64,000 nt of DNA from assembly GCF_002101785.1 (NCBI RefSeq), contig NZ_LQPJ01000021.1, positions 62,001 to 126,000 of the forward strand, written 5' to 3'. A program made the translations under genes and the position numbers. Positions 1 through 8,201 of this stretch are shown piece by piece. How positions within the stretch are numbered: position 1 is the stretch's first letter; each line of letters opens with the position of its first letter. Origin of the DNA: Mycobacterium palustre (GTDB lineage: Bacteria; Actinomycetota; Actinomycetes; Mycobacteriales; Mycobacteriaceae). Under the pieces are notes generated by a model that was given only the letters and a program-made list of their open reading frames with translations, was not told the origin of the DNA and did not search any database.

Positions 1-555
1 GCCGCCGACGCGAACCTTCCGGTAGCGGTGCACATCGAATCGGGCGAGGGCATCGGCTTTCCCCCGACGCCGTCCGGGCACACGCAGACCTACGAGCAAT
101 ACGTCAGCTTCATGGCGCTGAACTACCTCTATCACCTGATGAACATGATCGCCGAGGGCGTGTTCGAGCGCTTTTCGGGGGTGAAGTTCGTCTGGGCCGA
201 CGGCGCCGCGGATTTCGTCACGCCGTTCATCTGGCGAATGGACACATTCGGCCGGCCGCACCTGGAACAGACGCCTTGGGCGCCGCGGATCCCGAGCGAC
301 TACCTTCCGGGCCACGTCTATTTCGTGCAGGGCAGCTTCGACGGTCCGCCCGACGCGGAGTTCGCCGGCGAGTGGTTCGGCTTCACCGGCAAGGACGACA
401 TGGTGATGTTCGGATCGAGCTATCCGCACTGGCAGCACAACGACGTTCGCAGGCTGCCCGGATCGCTGTCGGTCGAACAGCGCGACAAGCTGTGCTGGCG
501 CAACGCGGCCAACCTGTACGGGATCGACGTTTCTGTCGACCTGGCCGCCGGCTAG
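1..555 (+). CDS. Amidohydrolase family protein, 5' end outside window
   Basis: The frame is open from the first base, so the gene starts upstream and only its last 184 residues are seen. They resemble the C-terminal half of amidohydrolase-2 (PF04909) TIM-barrel hydrolases/decarboxylases and are related to the next gene. Compared with that neighbour, this copy reads FGSSYPHW where the neighbour has FSSDYPHW, so the expected metal-binding Asp is a Ser, and the VEHAFSW segment is replaced by VWADGAADF. A His is kept in VAVHIES near the start. I infer a degenerate or partner subunit of the downstream enzyme. It is 33 bases from the next gene and probably in one operon with it. Confidence 0.85.
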   Translation, partial: AADANLPVAVHIESGEGIGFPPTPSGHTQTYEQYVSFMALNYLYHLMNMIAEGVFERFSGVKFVWADGAADFVTPFIWRMDTFGRPHLEQTPWAPRIPSDYLPGHVYFVQGSFDGPPDAEFAGEWFGFTGKDDMVMFGSSYPHWQHNDVRRLPGSLSVEQRDKLCWRNAANLYGIDVSVDLAAG

Positions 556-588
556 CCGCAGAATGAGGAATGAACAAGGGAGATCACG

Positions 589-1734
589 ATGACGCTGACA
601 TACACGCAGGAACGTGTTCCCGCCGCCGAGCGCATAGCCGTCCGGTGCGTCGACTCTGACGTGCACCCGGTGCCCAAGCGCGGGGAGATCACCGCGTACA
701 TCCCCGAGCCCTGGCGCAGCAAGTTCTTCCTGAGACACAAGGTGGGCGAGCTCATCTACTACGACGCCCCCGACTACGCGCACGCGTTCGCGATGCGGAC
801 GGACACCTTCCCGCCGGACGGCGAGTTTCCCGGCAGCGACCCGGACATGGCGTTTCGCCAGCTGATCATGGAGGCCGGCTCCGACATCGCGATCCTGGAG
901 CCCGCGGGCCGGTCGCCGCGCCAGCCCGAAGCCCACCAGGCGTTCTCCAGCGCGCTCAACGACTGGCAGGCCAACCACTGGCTCGACAGCCACAACAACT
1001 GGCACGAGCGCTGGCGTGGTTCGATCTGTGTGGCGATCGAGGATCCCGACGGTGCGGTCCGCCAGATCGAGAAATGGGCCGGGCACCCGTACATGGCGCA
1101 GATCCTGATCAAGGCCGAGCCGCGGCCGTCATGGGGCCACCCGAAGTACGACCCGATCTGGGCGGCGGCGACCAAGCACGACATCACGGTGAGTTGTCAC
1201 CTATCGCGCAGCAACTACGAGTTGTTGCCGACCCCGCCGGTGGGTTTCCCCAGCTACAACCACGACTTCATGGTGACCTACTCGCTGCTGGCCGCCAACC
1301 AGGTGATGAGTTTGATCTTCGATGGCGTCTTCGACCGGTTCCCGACGCTGCGGATCGTGTTTGTCGAGCACGCGTTCTCGTGGATCCTGCCGCTGATGTG
1401 GCGTATGGACGCGATCTACGAGGCGCGCAAGTCCGAGATGGACATCAAGCGCAAGCCGTCGGAGTACGTCAAGGAGCACCTCAAATTCACCACCCAGCCG
1501 CTGGACTACCCGGAGGACAAGACGGAGCTGACCCGCGCTTTGGAGTGGATGGAGTGCGAAAAGATTCTGCTGTTCTCCTCCGACTACCCGCACTGGACGT
1601 TCGACGACCCGCGCTGGCTGGTCAAGCACTTACCCAAGGCGGCCCGGGAAGCGGTGATGTACAAAAACGGGATCGCGACTTACAAGCTCCCGGAGACCGT
1701 TCCGGTCCTCGAGGGTCAGGTCCGGGTGCTCTGA
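589..1734 (+). CDS. Amidohydrolase family protein
   Basis: A 381-residue metal-dependent hydrolase or decarboxylase of the amidohydrolase-2 family. Visible ligands are DSDVHP (residues ~22-27), SCHLS (~202-206), VEHAFSW (~258) and SSDYPHW (~329-335), the usual His/His/Asp layout of this TIM-barrel fold. The ATG is preceded by AAGGGAG at 6 bases, a strong ribosome binding site. In families such as gamma-resorcylate decarboxylase and ACMS decarboxylase the enzyme removes CO2 or opens a ring-cleavage product; the substrate here is unknown. It is followed after 1 base by a Rieske protein, suggesting work on an oxygenated aromatic or cyclic acid. Confidence 0.9.
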   Translation: MTLTYTQERVPAAERIAVRCVDSDVHPVPKRGEITAYIPEPWRSKFFLRHKVGELIYYDAPDYAHAFAMRTDTFPPDGEFPGSDPDMAFRQLIMEAGSDIAILEPAGRSPRQPEAHQAFSSALNDWQANHWLDSHNNWHERWRGSICVAIEDPDGAVRQIEKWAGHPYMAQILIKAEPRPSWGHPKYDPIWAAATKHDITVSCHLSRSNYELLPTPPVGFPSYNHDFMVTYSLLAANQVMSLIFDGVFDRFPTLRIVFVEHAFSWILPLMWRMDAIYEARKSEMDIKRKPSEYVKEHLKFTTQPLDYPEDKTELTRALEWMECEKILLFSSDYPHWTFDDPRWLVKHLPKAAREAVMYKNGIATYKLPETVPVLEGQVRVL

Positions 1735-1735
1735 G

Positions 1736-2137
1736 TTGACGCAAGAAACCCCGAAGCGGCCCCAGCCCCGGCTGGCCCAGGGCCGCGAGCATGTCGTCGC
1801 CACCGTGGACGAGATCCCGCCGGGCAGCCACAAGCTGGTGCCGATCGGTCGCCACGGCGTCGGTGTCTACAACGTGGACGGCACCTTTTATGCGATCGCG
1901 AACTATTGCCCACACCAAGGCGGTCCGCTGTGCTCCGGGCGTCCGCGCGGACGCACCATCGTTGACGAGACCGCCGCCGGGGACGCGGTCATGGTGCGCG
2001 ACATGGAGTACATCTACTGCCCCTGGCATCAGTGGGGTTTCGAGCTGGCGACCGGCACGACCGCGGTCAAGCCGGAGTGGAGCATCCGCACCTACCCCGT
2101 GCGGGTCGTCGGAAACGACGTTCTGGTGATGGCGTGA
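1736..2137 (+). CDS. Rieske [2Fe-2S] ferredoxin-like protein
   Basis: A 133-residue single-domain Rieske protein. The cluster motif is clear: CPH near residues 57-59 and CPWHQW near 95-100, giving the C-x-H / C-x2-H ligands. It starts at a TTG one base after the preceding stop, which implies translational coupling. Such proteins carry electrons to a ring-hydroxylating oxygenase or are small accessory subunits. No oxygenase alpha subunit lies beside it; the nearest is the Rieske oxygenase at 19127. It may serve the amidohydrolase/hydrolase operon or the NuoF-like redox module just downstream. Confidence 0.88.
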   Translation: MTQETPKRPQPRLAQGREHVVATVDEIPPGSHKLVPIGRHGVGVYNVDGTFYAIANYCPHQGGPLCSGRPRGRTIVDETAAGDAVMVRDMEYIYCPWHQWGFELATGTTAVKPEWSIRTYPVRVVGNDVLVMA

Positions 2138-2153
2138 GGCGATCGGAGAGCCG

Positions 2154-3020
2154 GTGTCTTCTATCGAGGTGAATGGTGGCAACGTCGTCTACGAAATCCT
2201 CGGCGACACAGGCGATCTCATTGTTCTGACACCGGGAGGCCGGTTCAGCAAGGAAATCCCCGGTTTGCGTCCACTGGCCGAGGCGCTTGTGGCCGGTGGC
2301 TATCGGGTGCTGCTGTGGGACCGGCCCAACTGCGGTGCCTCCGATGTGCAGTTCTACGGGCAAAGCGAGTCGCACATGCGCGCCGAGACGCTGCACGGCA
2401 TGCTGGGCGCGCTGGGTGTGGAGCGGTGCATCCTGGCCGGGGGATCCGGTGGGGCAAGGGATTCCCTGCTCACCACGATGCTCTATCCCGAGCTGGTCGA
2501 GAAGCTGGTGGTATGGAACATCGTCGGCGGCATTTACGGCACCTTCGTGCTGGGTTCGTACTACGTGGTGCCGAGCATTCTGGCCGCGCGCGGGACCGGC
2601 ATGGACGGCGTGGTCAAGGTGCCCGAGTGGCGCGAGCGCATCGAGGAGAACCCGAACAACAAGCAGCGGTTCCTCGACTTCGACAAGGACGCGTTCCTCA
2701 AGGTGATGCTGCGCTGGCTCAATGCGTTCGTATCCAAGCCCGGGCAGACCATTCCCGGCGTCGACGACGAAATGTTCGACCGCATCAAGGTTCCCACGCT
2801 GATCATCCGCGGCGGCGAGAACGACTGGGATCATCCCAAGCGAACGTCGCTGGAGGTCAGCTGCCTGATCAAGGGATCGAAACTGATCGATCCGCCGTGG
2901 CCGGAGGATGCCTGGGAACGCGCCTCCGAAGACCGCGCCGCGGGCCGGGTGCAGCACTTCAACATGTTCGACACCTGGGTGCTCGCCGCGCCTTCGATCC
3001 TCGAATTTTTGGACAGCTGA
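2154..3020 (+). CDS. Alpha/beta fold hydrolase
   Basis: A 288-residue alpha/beta hydrolase with a nucleophile elbow GGSGGA (Ser near residue 98) and the strand/oxyanion region LIVLTPGGRFSKE near the N terminus. The acid/His end is less obvious (IRGGENDW near 220, VQHFNMFD near 268). It starts at GTG 16 bases after the Rieske gene and is probably the last gene of the first operon. It may hydrolyse an ester, lactone or C-C bond in a ring-cleavage product; the substrate cannot be read from sequence. Confidence 0.85.
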   Translation: MSSIEVNGGNVVYEILGDTGDLIVLTPGGRFSKEIPGLRPLAEALVAGGYRVLLWDRPNCGASDVQFYGQSESHMRAETLHGMLGALGVERCILAGGSGGARDSLLTTMLYPELVEKLVVWNIVGGIYGTFVLGSYYVVPSILAARGTGMDGVVKVPEWRERIEENPNNKQRFLDFDKDAFLKVMLRWLNAFVSKPGQTIPGVDDEMFDRIKVPTLIIRGGENDWDHPKRTSLEVSCLIKGSKLIDPPWPEDAWERASEDRAAGRVQHFNMFDTWVLAAPSILEFLDS

Positions 3021-3025
3021 TGCGG

Positions 3026-3499
3026 TTACACGACGCGAATGTGCACCTCGCAGTTCAGCGAGGCCTCGAGGGCGGTGTGCACCCGGCTTTCCGGTATCCG
3101 CTCGAGGTCGGCTTCGCGCAGCGTCACCTCGACGATGTCGTAGCCGTCGTCGCCGGGCGTCCGCACGATCTCGCCGGTGAGGCCGAAGCCGGCCAGCACC
3201 CCGCGCGCGTCGTCGTCGGTCCCCCGACTGACGAAGGTGACGACACCGGCCACCGGCGCGGTGCCAAACGCCTGGGCGCACAAGGTAATTCCGACTTGCT
3301 TGACCGCGTCGGCGTCATCCCCGGCGATCAACACCTCCACCGCGCGGCGGCTCGGGGGCATGGCCGCGAGATTGTTTTCGACCACGTCCGCACCATGCTC
3401 GCGGGCCAGCGCGAGGAGCGCGGTCATGCCGTGGTCTAGCTGCGCGGCCGTGAGCGCGCCCGACGGGTCGACGTTGATTCGCACCACGGCAGTTCGCAT
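3026..3499 (-). CDS. Conserved hypothetical protein
   Basis: A 157-residue protein that I do not recognise, encoded opposite to its neighbours. The ATG at 3499 is chosen because the protein then begins MRTAVVRINVDPSG, with alternating beta/alpha character. The longer open frame that continues upstream is only antisense to the NuoF-like gene. There is no signal peptide, membrane segment or cofactor motif. It is soluble and acidic, with one pair of Cys (ITLCAQ, LNCEVH). It converges on the hydrolase gene with a 5-base gap and diverges from the NuoF-like gene by 42 bases, so the two may share a promoter region. Confidence 0.65.
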   Translation of the reverse strand: MRTAVVRINVDPSGALTAAQLDHGMTALLALAREHGADVVENNLAAMPPSRRAVEVLIAGDDADAVKQVGITLCAQAFGTAPVAGVVTFVSRGTDDDARGVLAGFGLTGEIVRTPGDDGYDIVEVTLREADLERIPESRVHTALEASLNCEVHIRVV

Positions 3500-3541
3500 G
3501 TGCGCAAGGCTAACCCGCCTCGCCACCCGGGAGGGAAGCTG

Positions 3542-4840
3542 ATGGACACCAGCACCGCGCCGGGCATCACAGTCACCACCTGGCCCGGGTGTCCGTCGCG
3601 CCTGCTCGGCGACCAATCCGGGCGCGGGCGGGAGAGCTACCAGGCTTACCGCAACCTCGGCGGCTACCGTCCCCTCGCCGACGCCGACGAACTGCTCGGC
3701 GAGGTGGAACGCAGCGGGCTGCAAGGGCGCGGCGGCGCGGCCTTCCCTCTCGCGGTAAAGCTGCGGGCCGTGCGCGACAACGGCCGCCTCGCCGGTGACC
3801 CGGTCGTCGTTGCGAACGGCGAGGAGGGGGAGCCCGCGTCGATCAAGGACCGCTGGTTGCTGCGGAACCGGCCCCACCTGGTTCTCGACGGGCTGCGCCT
3901 GGCGGCGGCGACGGTGGCGGCCCGCCGGGCCTACGTCTACGTCTCGGACCCCGAGGCCGCCCGAAGCGTCGAAGCCGCGCTGACGGAACATGCGTTCGAC
4001 GACATCGCGATTGAGGTGTTCACCGTCGCCCCGGGGTACATCGCCGGCGAGGAGACCGCGGTCACCCGCGCGATCAACGGCGGCCCGGTCAAGCCGACGG
4101 ACAAGCCGCCGCGGCCCTTCCAGAAGGGCGTCGGCGGGCGGCCCACCCTGGTCAGCAACGTGGAGACGTTGGCCAACCTGCCCTTCGTGCAGGAGCGCGG
4201 CGCCGCGGCGTTCCGCGCGCAGGGCACCGCGTCCTCGCCCGGCACCTTGTTGGTCACCCTGACCGGTGCCGGCCGGCCGCCGGGGCTTTACGAGATTCCC
4301 CACGGCCTGCCGTTCCGCGAATTGGTTGCCCACCATGGTATTTCGCCCGATCGCGTCCAAGGCGCGCTGCTGGGCGGCTATTTCGCCGGACTGCTCAACC
4401 GGGCCGTGCTGGACGCCACCCTGGACCACGAGACGCTGCGGAGCCTCGGCAGCGGCCTGGGCTGCGGTGCGATCGCGGTGCTGGCCGACGAGTGTCCCGT
4501 CGCGGTCGCCGCGTCGGTGCTGGCGTACTTCGACCGCGAAAACGCCGGGCAGTGCGGTTCGTGTTTCAACGGCACCGCGGCGATGGCCGCCGGCGCCGCC
4601 GCGCTGCGCGACGGCACCGCCACGTCGGAGGACCTGGAGCGGCTGCGGCGCTGGTCGGTGACGCTGCGCGGCCGCGGCGCCTGCGCCACGCTGGACGCCG
4701 CGACCAACGTGGCGGCAACGCTGCTCGACCAGTTCCCGCAAGCGGTGGCCGGGCACCTGGGCGACGGCTGCGGGCCCTGCCGTAACCAGATGTTCAGCGC
4801 CGAACGGCCTTTCGAGGCGGAGGCGGTGGTGTACGCGTGA
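3542..4840 (+). CDS. NuoF-like NADH:acceptor oxidoreductase (flavin/Fe-S subunit)
   Basis: 432 residues resembling the 51-kDa (NuoF) subunit of complex I and of NAD-linked hydrogenases and formate dehydrogenases. Seen: GRGGAAFP (~62-69) and ANGEEGEPASIKDRW (~95-110) of the FMN/NADH site, GYIAGEETA (~175), an SLBB-like middle, and a C-terminal Cys set QCGSCFNG (~338) and CGPCRN (~420) for a [4Fe-4S] cluster. The ATG has GGGAGGG about 6-8 bases upstream. The next gene, a small ferredoxin, overlaps its end by GTGA. I infer a soluble reductase passing electrons from NADH to that ferredoxin, and on to the P450 or Rieske enzymes of this region. No NuoE or NuoG partner is present. Confidence 0.85.
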   Translation: MDTSTAPGITVTTWPGCPSRLLGDQSGRGRESYQAYRNLGGYRPLADADELLGEVERSGLQGRGGAAFPLAVKLRAVRDNGRLAGDPVVVANGEEGEPASIKDRWLLRNRPHLVLDGLRLAAATVAARRAYVYVSDPEAARSVEAALTEHAFDDIAIEVFTVAPGYIAGEETAVTRAINGGPVKPTDKPPRPFQKGVGGRPTLVSNVETLANLPFVQERGAAAFRAQGTASSPGTLLVTLTGAGRPPGLYEIPHGLPFRELVAHHGISPDRVQGALLGGYFAGLLNRAVLDATLDHETLRSLGSGLGCGAIAVLADECPVAVAASVLAYFDRENAGQCGSCFNGTAAMAAGAAALRDGTATSEDLERLRRWSVTLRGRGACATLDAATNVAATLLDQFPQAVAGHLGDGCGPCRNQMFSAERPFEAEAVVYA

Positions 4841-5145
4841 CCGACGGCATGAAAGTCCACCTCGACCGCACACTGTGCGACGGCTTCGGCATCTGCGCCA
4901 AGCACGCTCCCGAGTATTTCTCGCTCGACGACTGGGGCTACGCCTCTTTGATCGGGGACGGCACCGTGCCCGAGGCCGACCGAGACGCCGTCATGCGCGC
5001 GCTGATGGATTGCCCGGCGCACGCCATCATGGAGTTGGACGAACGCCGACCCGATGACGTGGCGCGTCCCCCAGACGGCGCCGACGATCCCGCCGCGCGC
5101 CTCAAGGTCGAGTCGAACGAAGCGGAGTGGGGTTTCACCCGCTGA
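4837..5145 (+). CDS. P450-type single-cluster ferredoxin
   Basis: 102 residues; the first ~65 form a small actinobacterial ferredoxin with CDGFGICAKHAPEYF and a later DCPAHAI. The spacing C-x5-C...CP, with His at the variable ligand position, is typical of [3Fe-4S] or unusual [4Fe-4S] ferredoxins that feed P450s. A charged 35-residue tail follows. The GTG overlaps the NuoF-like stop by 4 bases, so the two are translationally coupled and likely a redox pair. No P450 is adjacent; the nearest is at 9953. Confidence 0.88.
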   Translation: MTDGMKVHLDRTLCDGFGICAKHAPEYFSLDDWGYASLIGDGTVPEADRDAVMRALMDCPAHAIMELDERRPDDVARPPDGADDPAARLKVESNEAEWGFTR

Positions 5146-5223
5146 CCGACGCCTGGTTGGCCCGGTGCCGAAGGCATAAGCTGAAGCGATCAAGGTCGGG
5201 ATGGTCCCTCCGGGAGGCCCACC

Positions 5224-5541
5224 ATGAGATTGTTGGTACGTTCGGCCGCCGCCGGCGCGGCCGTGTTCGTGTCGATGGCGGTCGCGGGAATCGCGACGCC
5301 GGCGCTGAGCTCGGCGGAATGCGGGTCCAATATGTCGAACGATCCCGTGACAGGTGCGTGCACCATGCCACCTCCGCCGCCTGACTGGTATAGGGCTCCC
5401 CCGCCGTACGCGCCCTCGTTCGCGCCGCCGGATGCCCCACCACCTCCCCCGTGGCCGCAGTGGGCCCCGCACGCCCCGATGTGGAGCAACGGCTTTCACC
5501 AATGGGGCGTTTACGTCGGCGGGGTGTGGGTGCCGCTCTGA
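5224..5541 (+). CDS. Small secreted proline-rich protein
   Basis: 105 residues with a Sec signal peptide: MRLLVRSAA then a hydrophobic stretch AAGAAVFVSMAVAGIATPAL and likely cleavage after SSA near residue 30. The mature part holds two Cys (ECGSN, GACTMP), then a proline-rich stretch (PPPPPDWY, PPDAPPPPPWP) and a Trp/Gly-rich end (GVYVGGVWVPL). GGGAGG lies 6 bases before the ATG. Such small Pro-rich exported proteins are common in mycobacteria and have no known activity. It stands alone between the ferredoxin gene and the next operon. Confidence 0.75.
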   Translation: MRLLVRSAAAGAAVFVSMAVAGIATPALSSAECGSNMSNDPVTGACTMPPPPPDWYRAPPPYAPSFAPPDAPPPPPWPQWAPHAPMWSNGFHQWGVYVGGVWVPL

Positions 5542-5589
5542 CGGCCCCGCACATGGCGCGGCGCGCCTAGATCGTGCCTGTTCGGAGGT

Positions 5590-5604
5590 GATAACGTAAT
5601 TCTC
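5590..5604. promoter_or_regulatory. Operator-like palindrome GATAAC-gta-ATTCTC
   Basis: A variant of the 15-bp palindrome GAGAAY-N3-RTTCTC found before several operons here (13175, 18531, 25850, 26693, 49817, 56623, 61914). One half is perfect (ATTCTC) and the other has one mismatch to GAGAAC. It lies 48 bases before the GTG of the DUF35-thiolase gene. Binding by a TetR-type repressor is inferred. Confidence 0.5.
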
Positions 5605-5652
5605 CGATTAGTATAACGGGCCTACCGCCCGACACCTACTCGTGGAGGTGAC

Positions 5653-7308
5653 GTGTCAGCTGCACCGGGACGCCCGCTGCCCCTGGTCACTCTCGACAAC
5701 GAGTTTTTCTGGACGTCCGGTGCCGACGGCACCCTGCGACTGCAGGAGTGCCGGGCCTGCCAGTCGTTGATCCATCCCCCGGCCCCGGTGTGCCGGTACT
5801 GCCGATCCCGCGATATGGGGGTGCGGGCCGTCTCCGGCCGGGCGACGTTGGCCGGATTCACCGTCAACCATCGGTTCAGCGTGCCCGGAATGCCCGCACC
5901 CTACGTCATCGCGCAGGTGGCGATCGAGGAAGACCCGCGGGTTCGGCTGACCACCAATATCGTTGAGTGCGAACCGGATCGGCTCAAGCTCGGCCAAGTG
6001 GTGGAGGTCGTCTTCGAGCACATCGAGGACGTCTGGCTGCCGCTGTTTCGCCCTGTCGCGGACGCGGAGCCCGCCGCGCTGCCCGACGACGAGATCGCGC
6101 CCGAGCGATTCGGCGAGCATGTCCGCCCGATGCTGACGGCCGAAAAGTTCGAGGACAAGGTCGCGCTCACCGGGATCGGGATGTCGCCGATCGGGCGCCG
6201 GCTGATGCAGCCGCCGCTCGCGCTGACCGTGCAGGCCTGCGAGGCCGCGATCGCGGATGCGGGGCTGACGTTCGCCGACATCGACGGCCTGTCGACGTAC
6301 CCCGGCGGGGGCAACCTCGGCGGGTTCGGCGAGGGTGGGGTCACGGCGCTGGAGGCGGCGCTGGGCATCCGGCCGACCTGGCACAACGGCGGCATCGAAA
6401 CGTTCGGGCCCGGTGGCTCGGTGATCGCCGCGATGCTCGCCGTCGCCGGCGGGCTGGCCCGTCACGTGCTGTGCTTCCGGACGCTGTGGGAGGCCACCTT
6501 CAACGAGCTGATGAAGCAGGGCAAGATCACCCCGTCCATGGGACGCACGGCCGGCTGGCAGTTCCCGTTCGGCGCCACGTCGGCGGCCCACACGCTGGCG
6601 ATGAACGCGCAACGGCACTTCCATCGTTACGGCACAACCAAAGAGACGCTGGGCTGGATCGCGCTGAACCAGCGCGCCAACGCCGAACTCAACCCCACCG
6701 CCGTCTACCGCAGCCCGATGACGATGGACGACTATCTCAATGCGCGGCCCATCACCACACCCTTCGGCCTCTACGACTGCGACGTGCCGTGCGACGGCGC
6801 CATCGCCGTCGTCGTCTCCGCCGCCGACGCCGCCCGCGACCTCGCCAAGCCGCCCGTGCTGGTGGAGGCGGTGGGCACCCAGATCGTCGAGCGAATCGAC
6901 TGGGACCAAAGCACTCTCACCCACGAGCCCCAGGTGCTGGGTCAGGCGGCGCACGTCTGGACGCGCACCTCACTGCGGCCCGCCGACGTCGACGTCGCCG
7001 AACTCTACGACGGCTTCACGATGAACTGCCTGTCCTGGATCGAGGCGCTGGGCTTCTGCGGAATCGGTGAAGCCAAGGATTTCCTCGACGGCGGCAAGAA
7101 CATCGCGCGCGACGGCCAGCTGCCGCTGAACACCCACGGCGGCCAGCTGTCGCACGGCCGCACCCACGGCATGGGCCTGCTGCACGAGGCGATCAGCCAG
7201 CTGCGCGGGGAGGCCGGCGACCGCCAGGTCCCGGGCGCCCGCGTCGGCGTGGTCAGCAGCGGCGGCCTCACCCCGAGCGGGGTGCTCCTGCTGCGGGCGG
7301 ATGCATGA
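5653..7308 (+). CDS. DUF35 OB-fold / thiolase-like fusion protein
   Basis: 551 residues. The first ~130 are a DUF35 zinc ribbon (CRACQS at ~35 and CRYCRS at ~48) plus OB fold. The rest, from about residue 165 (KVALTGIGMSPIG), is an SCP-x/lipid-transfer type thiolase. The usual catalytic Cys segment is replaced by ETFGPGGS, so ordinary thiolysis is doubtful. HGGQLSHGRTHG near the C terminus is kept. In steroid side-chain degradation a thiolase-like aldolase (Ltp2) works with a DUF35 domain (ChsH2), so a fused retro-aldolase is a reasonable inference. GGAGG precedes the GTG. It heads a four-gene operon. Confidence 0.85.
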   Translation: MSAAPGRPLPLVTLDNEFFWTSGADGTLRLQECRACQSLIHPPAPVCRYCRSRDMGVRAVSGRATLAGFTVNHRFSVPGMPAPYVIAQVAIEEDPRVRLTTNIVECEPDRLKLGQVVEVVFEHIEDVWLPLFRPVADAEPAALPDDEIAPERFGEHVRPMLTAEKFEDKVALTGIGMSPIGRRLMQPPLALTVQACEAAIADAGLTFADIDGLSTYPGGGNLGGFGEGGVTALEAALGIRPTWHNGGIETFGPGGSVIAAMLAVAGGLARHVLCFRTLWEATFNELMKQGKITPSMGRTAGWQFPFGATSAAHTLAMNAQRHFHRYGTTKETLGWIALNQRANAELNPTAVYRSPMTMDDYLNARPITTPFGLYDCDVPCDGAIAVVVSAADAARDLAKPPVLVEAVGTQIVERIDWDQSTLTHEPQVLGQAAHVWTRTSLRPADVDVAELYDGFTMNCLSWIEALGFCGIGEAKDFLDGGKNIARDGQLPLNTHGGQLSHGRTHGMGLLHEAISQLRGEAGDRQVPGARVGVVSSGGLTPSGVLLLRADA

Positions 7309-8201
7309 CCGCGCGCATGACGGTGCGCCCGCGGGTGGTGATCGTCGACGGCGTCCCGATGTCGGCGTTGGTCGCCGAGGCACCCGAGCCCAAGGCCGTG
7401 ATCGTGGCCATCCATGGCGGAGGCACCACCGCCATCTACTTCGACTGCCCGGGCCACCCTTCGTATTCGTTGTTACGCTCCGGCGCCGCAGCGGGATTCA
7501 CCGTGGTGGCCCTCGACCGACCGGGCTACGGCAGCTCGGCTCCCTACCCGGAGGCGATGGTCGAGGGCGAGCAGCGTGTCAAGCTGGCTTACGGGGCGAT
7601 CGACCGCATTCTCGGCGAACGACCAAGCGGCGCCGGATTGTTCGTGTGGGGCCACTCGGGCGGGTGTGAACTGGTGCTGCGAATGGCCGCCGCCGAGCGC
7701 GGCGCGGGGCTGCTCGGCATCGAGCTCGCGGGCACCGGCCGGCATTATCACCCCGCGGCTCGGGAAATACTGAAAACGGCGACCCGCGAAAACCGACCGC
7801 CGGGCATGCGCGGCCTGCTATGGAGCCCGGAGGAGCTGTACCCGCCCGAGGTCCTCGGCGGTGCGACGGTCTCCCCGTCGGCGCCGGCCTACGAGGACCA
7901 GATGGTGTCGAACTGGGCCCGCCAAACCTTCCCGGAGCTCGCGCCCGCCGTTCGCGTCCCGGTGCACTTCAGCGTCGCCGAGCACGAAAAGGTCTGGCAG
8001 GCCGATGATTCGGCGGTAGCCGAAATCACCGCCCTGTTCTCCAGCGCGACTCGGTTCGTCGTTCATCGGCAACCGGGAGCCGGGCACAACATCAGCCTGG
8101 GCCACGCCGCCGCCGAGTACCACGCGAAAGTCCTTGCGTTCGTGGACGAATGCGTCGCTGCGCGAACTGCTGAACCGGAAGACGATTTGGAGGCGGGGTG
8201 A
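7305..8201 (+). CDS. Alpha/beta fold hydrolase
   Basis: 298 residues, starting within the thiolase stop (ATGA overlap). Motifs are HGGGTT (oxyanion side, ~38), DRPGYG (~72), nucleophile GHSGG (Ser ~118) and a late GAGHNISLGH that supplies the catalytic His (~265). It resembles carboxylesterase or lactonase-like hydrolases. Coupling to the DUF35-thiolase and dehydrogenase genes suggests it acts on an acyl or lactone intermediate of the same pathway. Confidence 0.86.
   Translation: MTARMTVRPRVVIVDGVPMSALVAEAPEPKAVIVAIHGGGTTAIYFDCPGHPSYSLLRSGAAAGFTVVALDRPGYGSSAPYPEAMVEGEQRVKLAYGAIDRILGERPSGAGLFVWGHSGGCELVLRMAAAERGAGLLGIELAGTGRHYHPAAREILKTATRENRPPGMRGLLWSPEELYPPEVLGGATVSPSAPAYEDQMVSNWARQTFPELAPAVRVPVHFSVAEHEKVWQADDSAVAEITALFSSATRFVVHRQPGAGHNISLGHAAAEYHAKVLAFVDECVAARTAEPEDDLEAG

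Noticed and set aside
3500-4873. Minus-strand extension of the 3026-3499 gene across the NuoF-like gene
   Set aside because: The upstream part is antisense to NuoF-like sequence; the ATG at 3499 gives a sensible protein.
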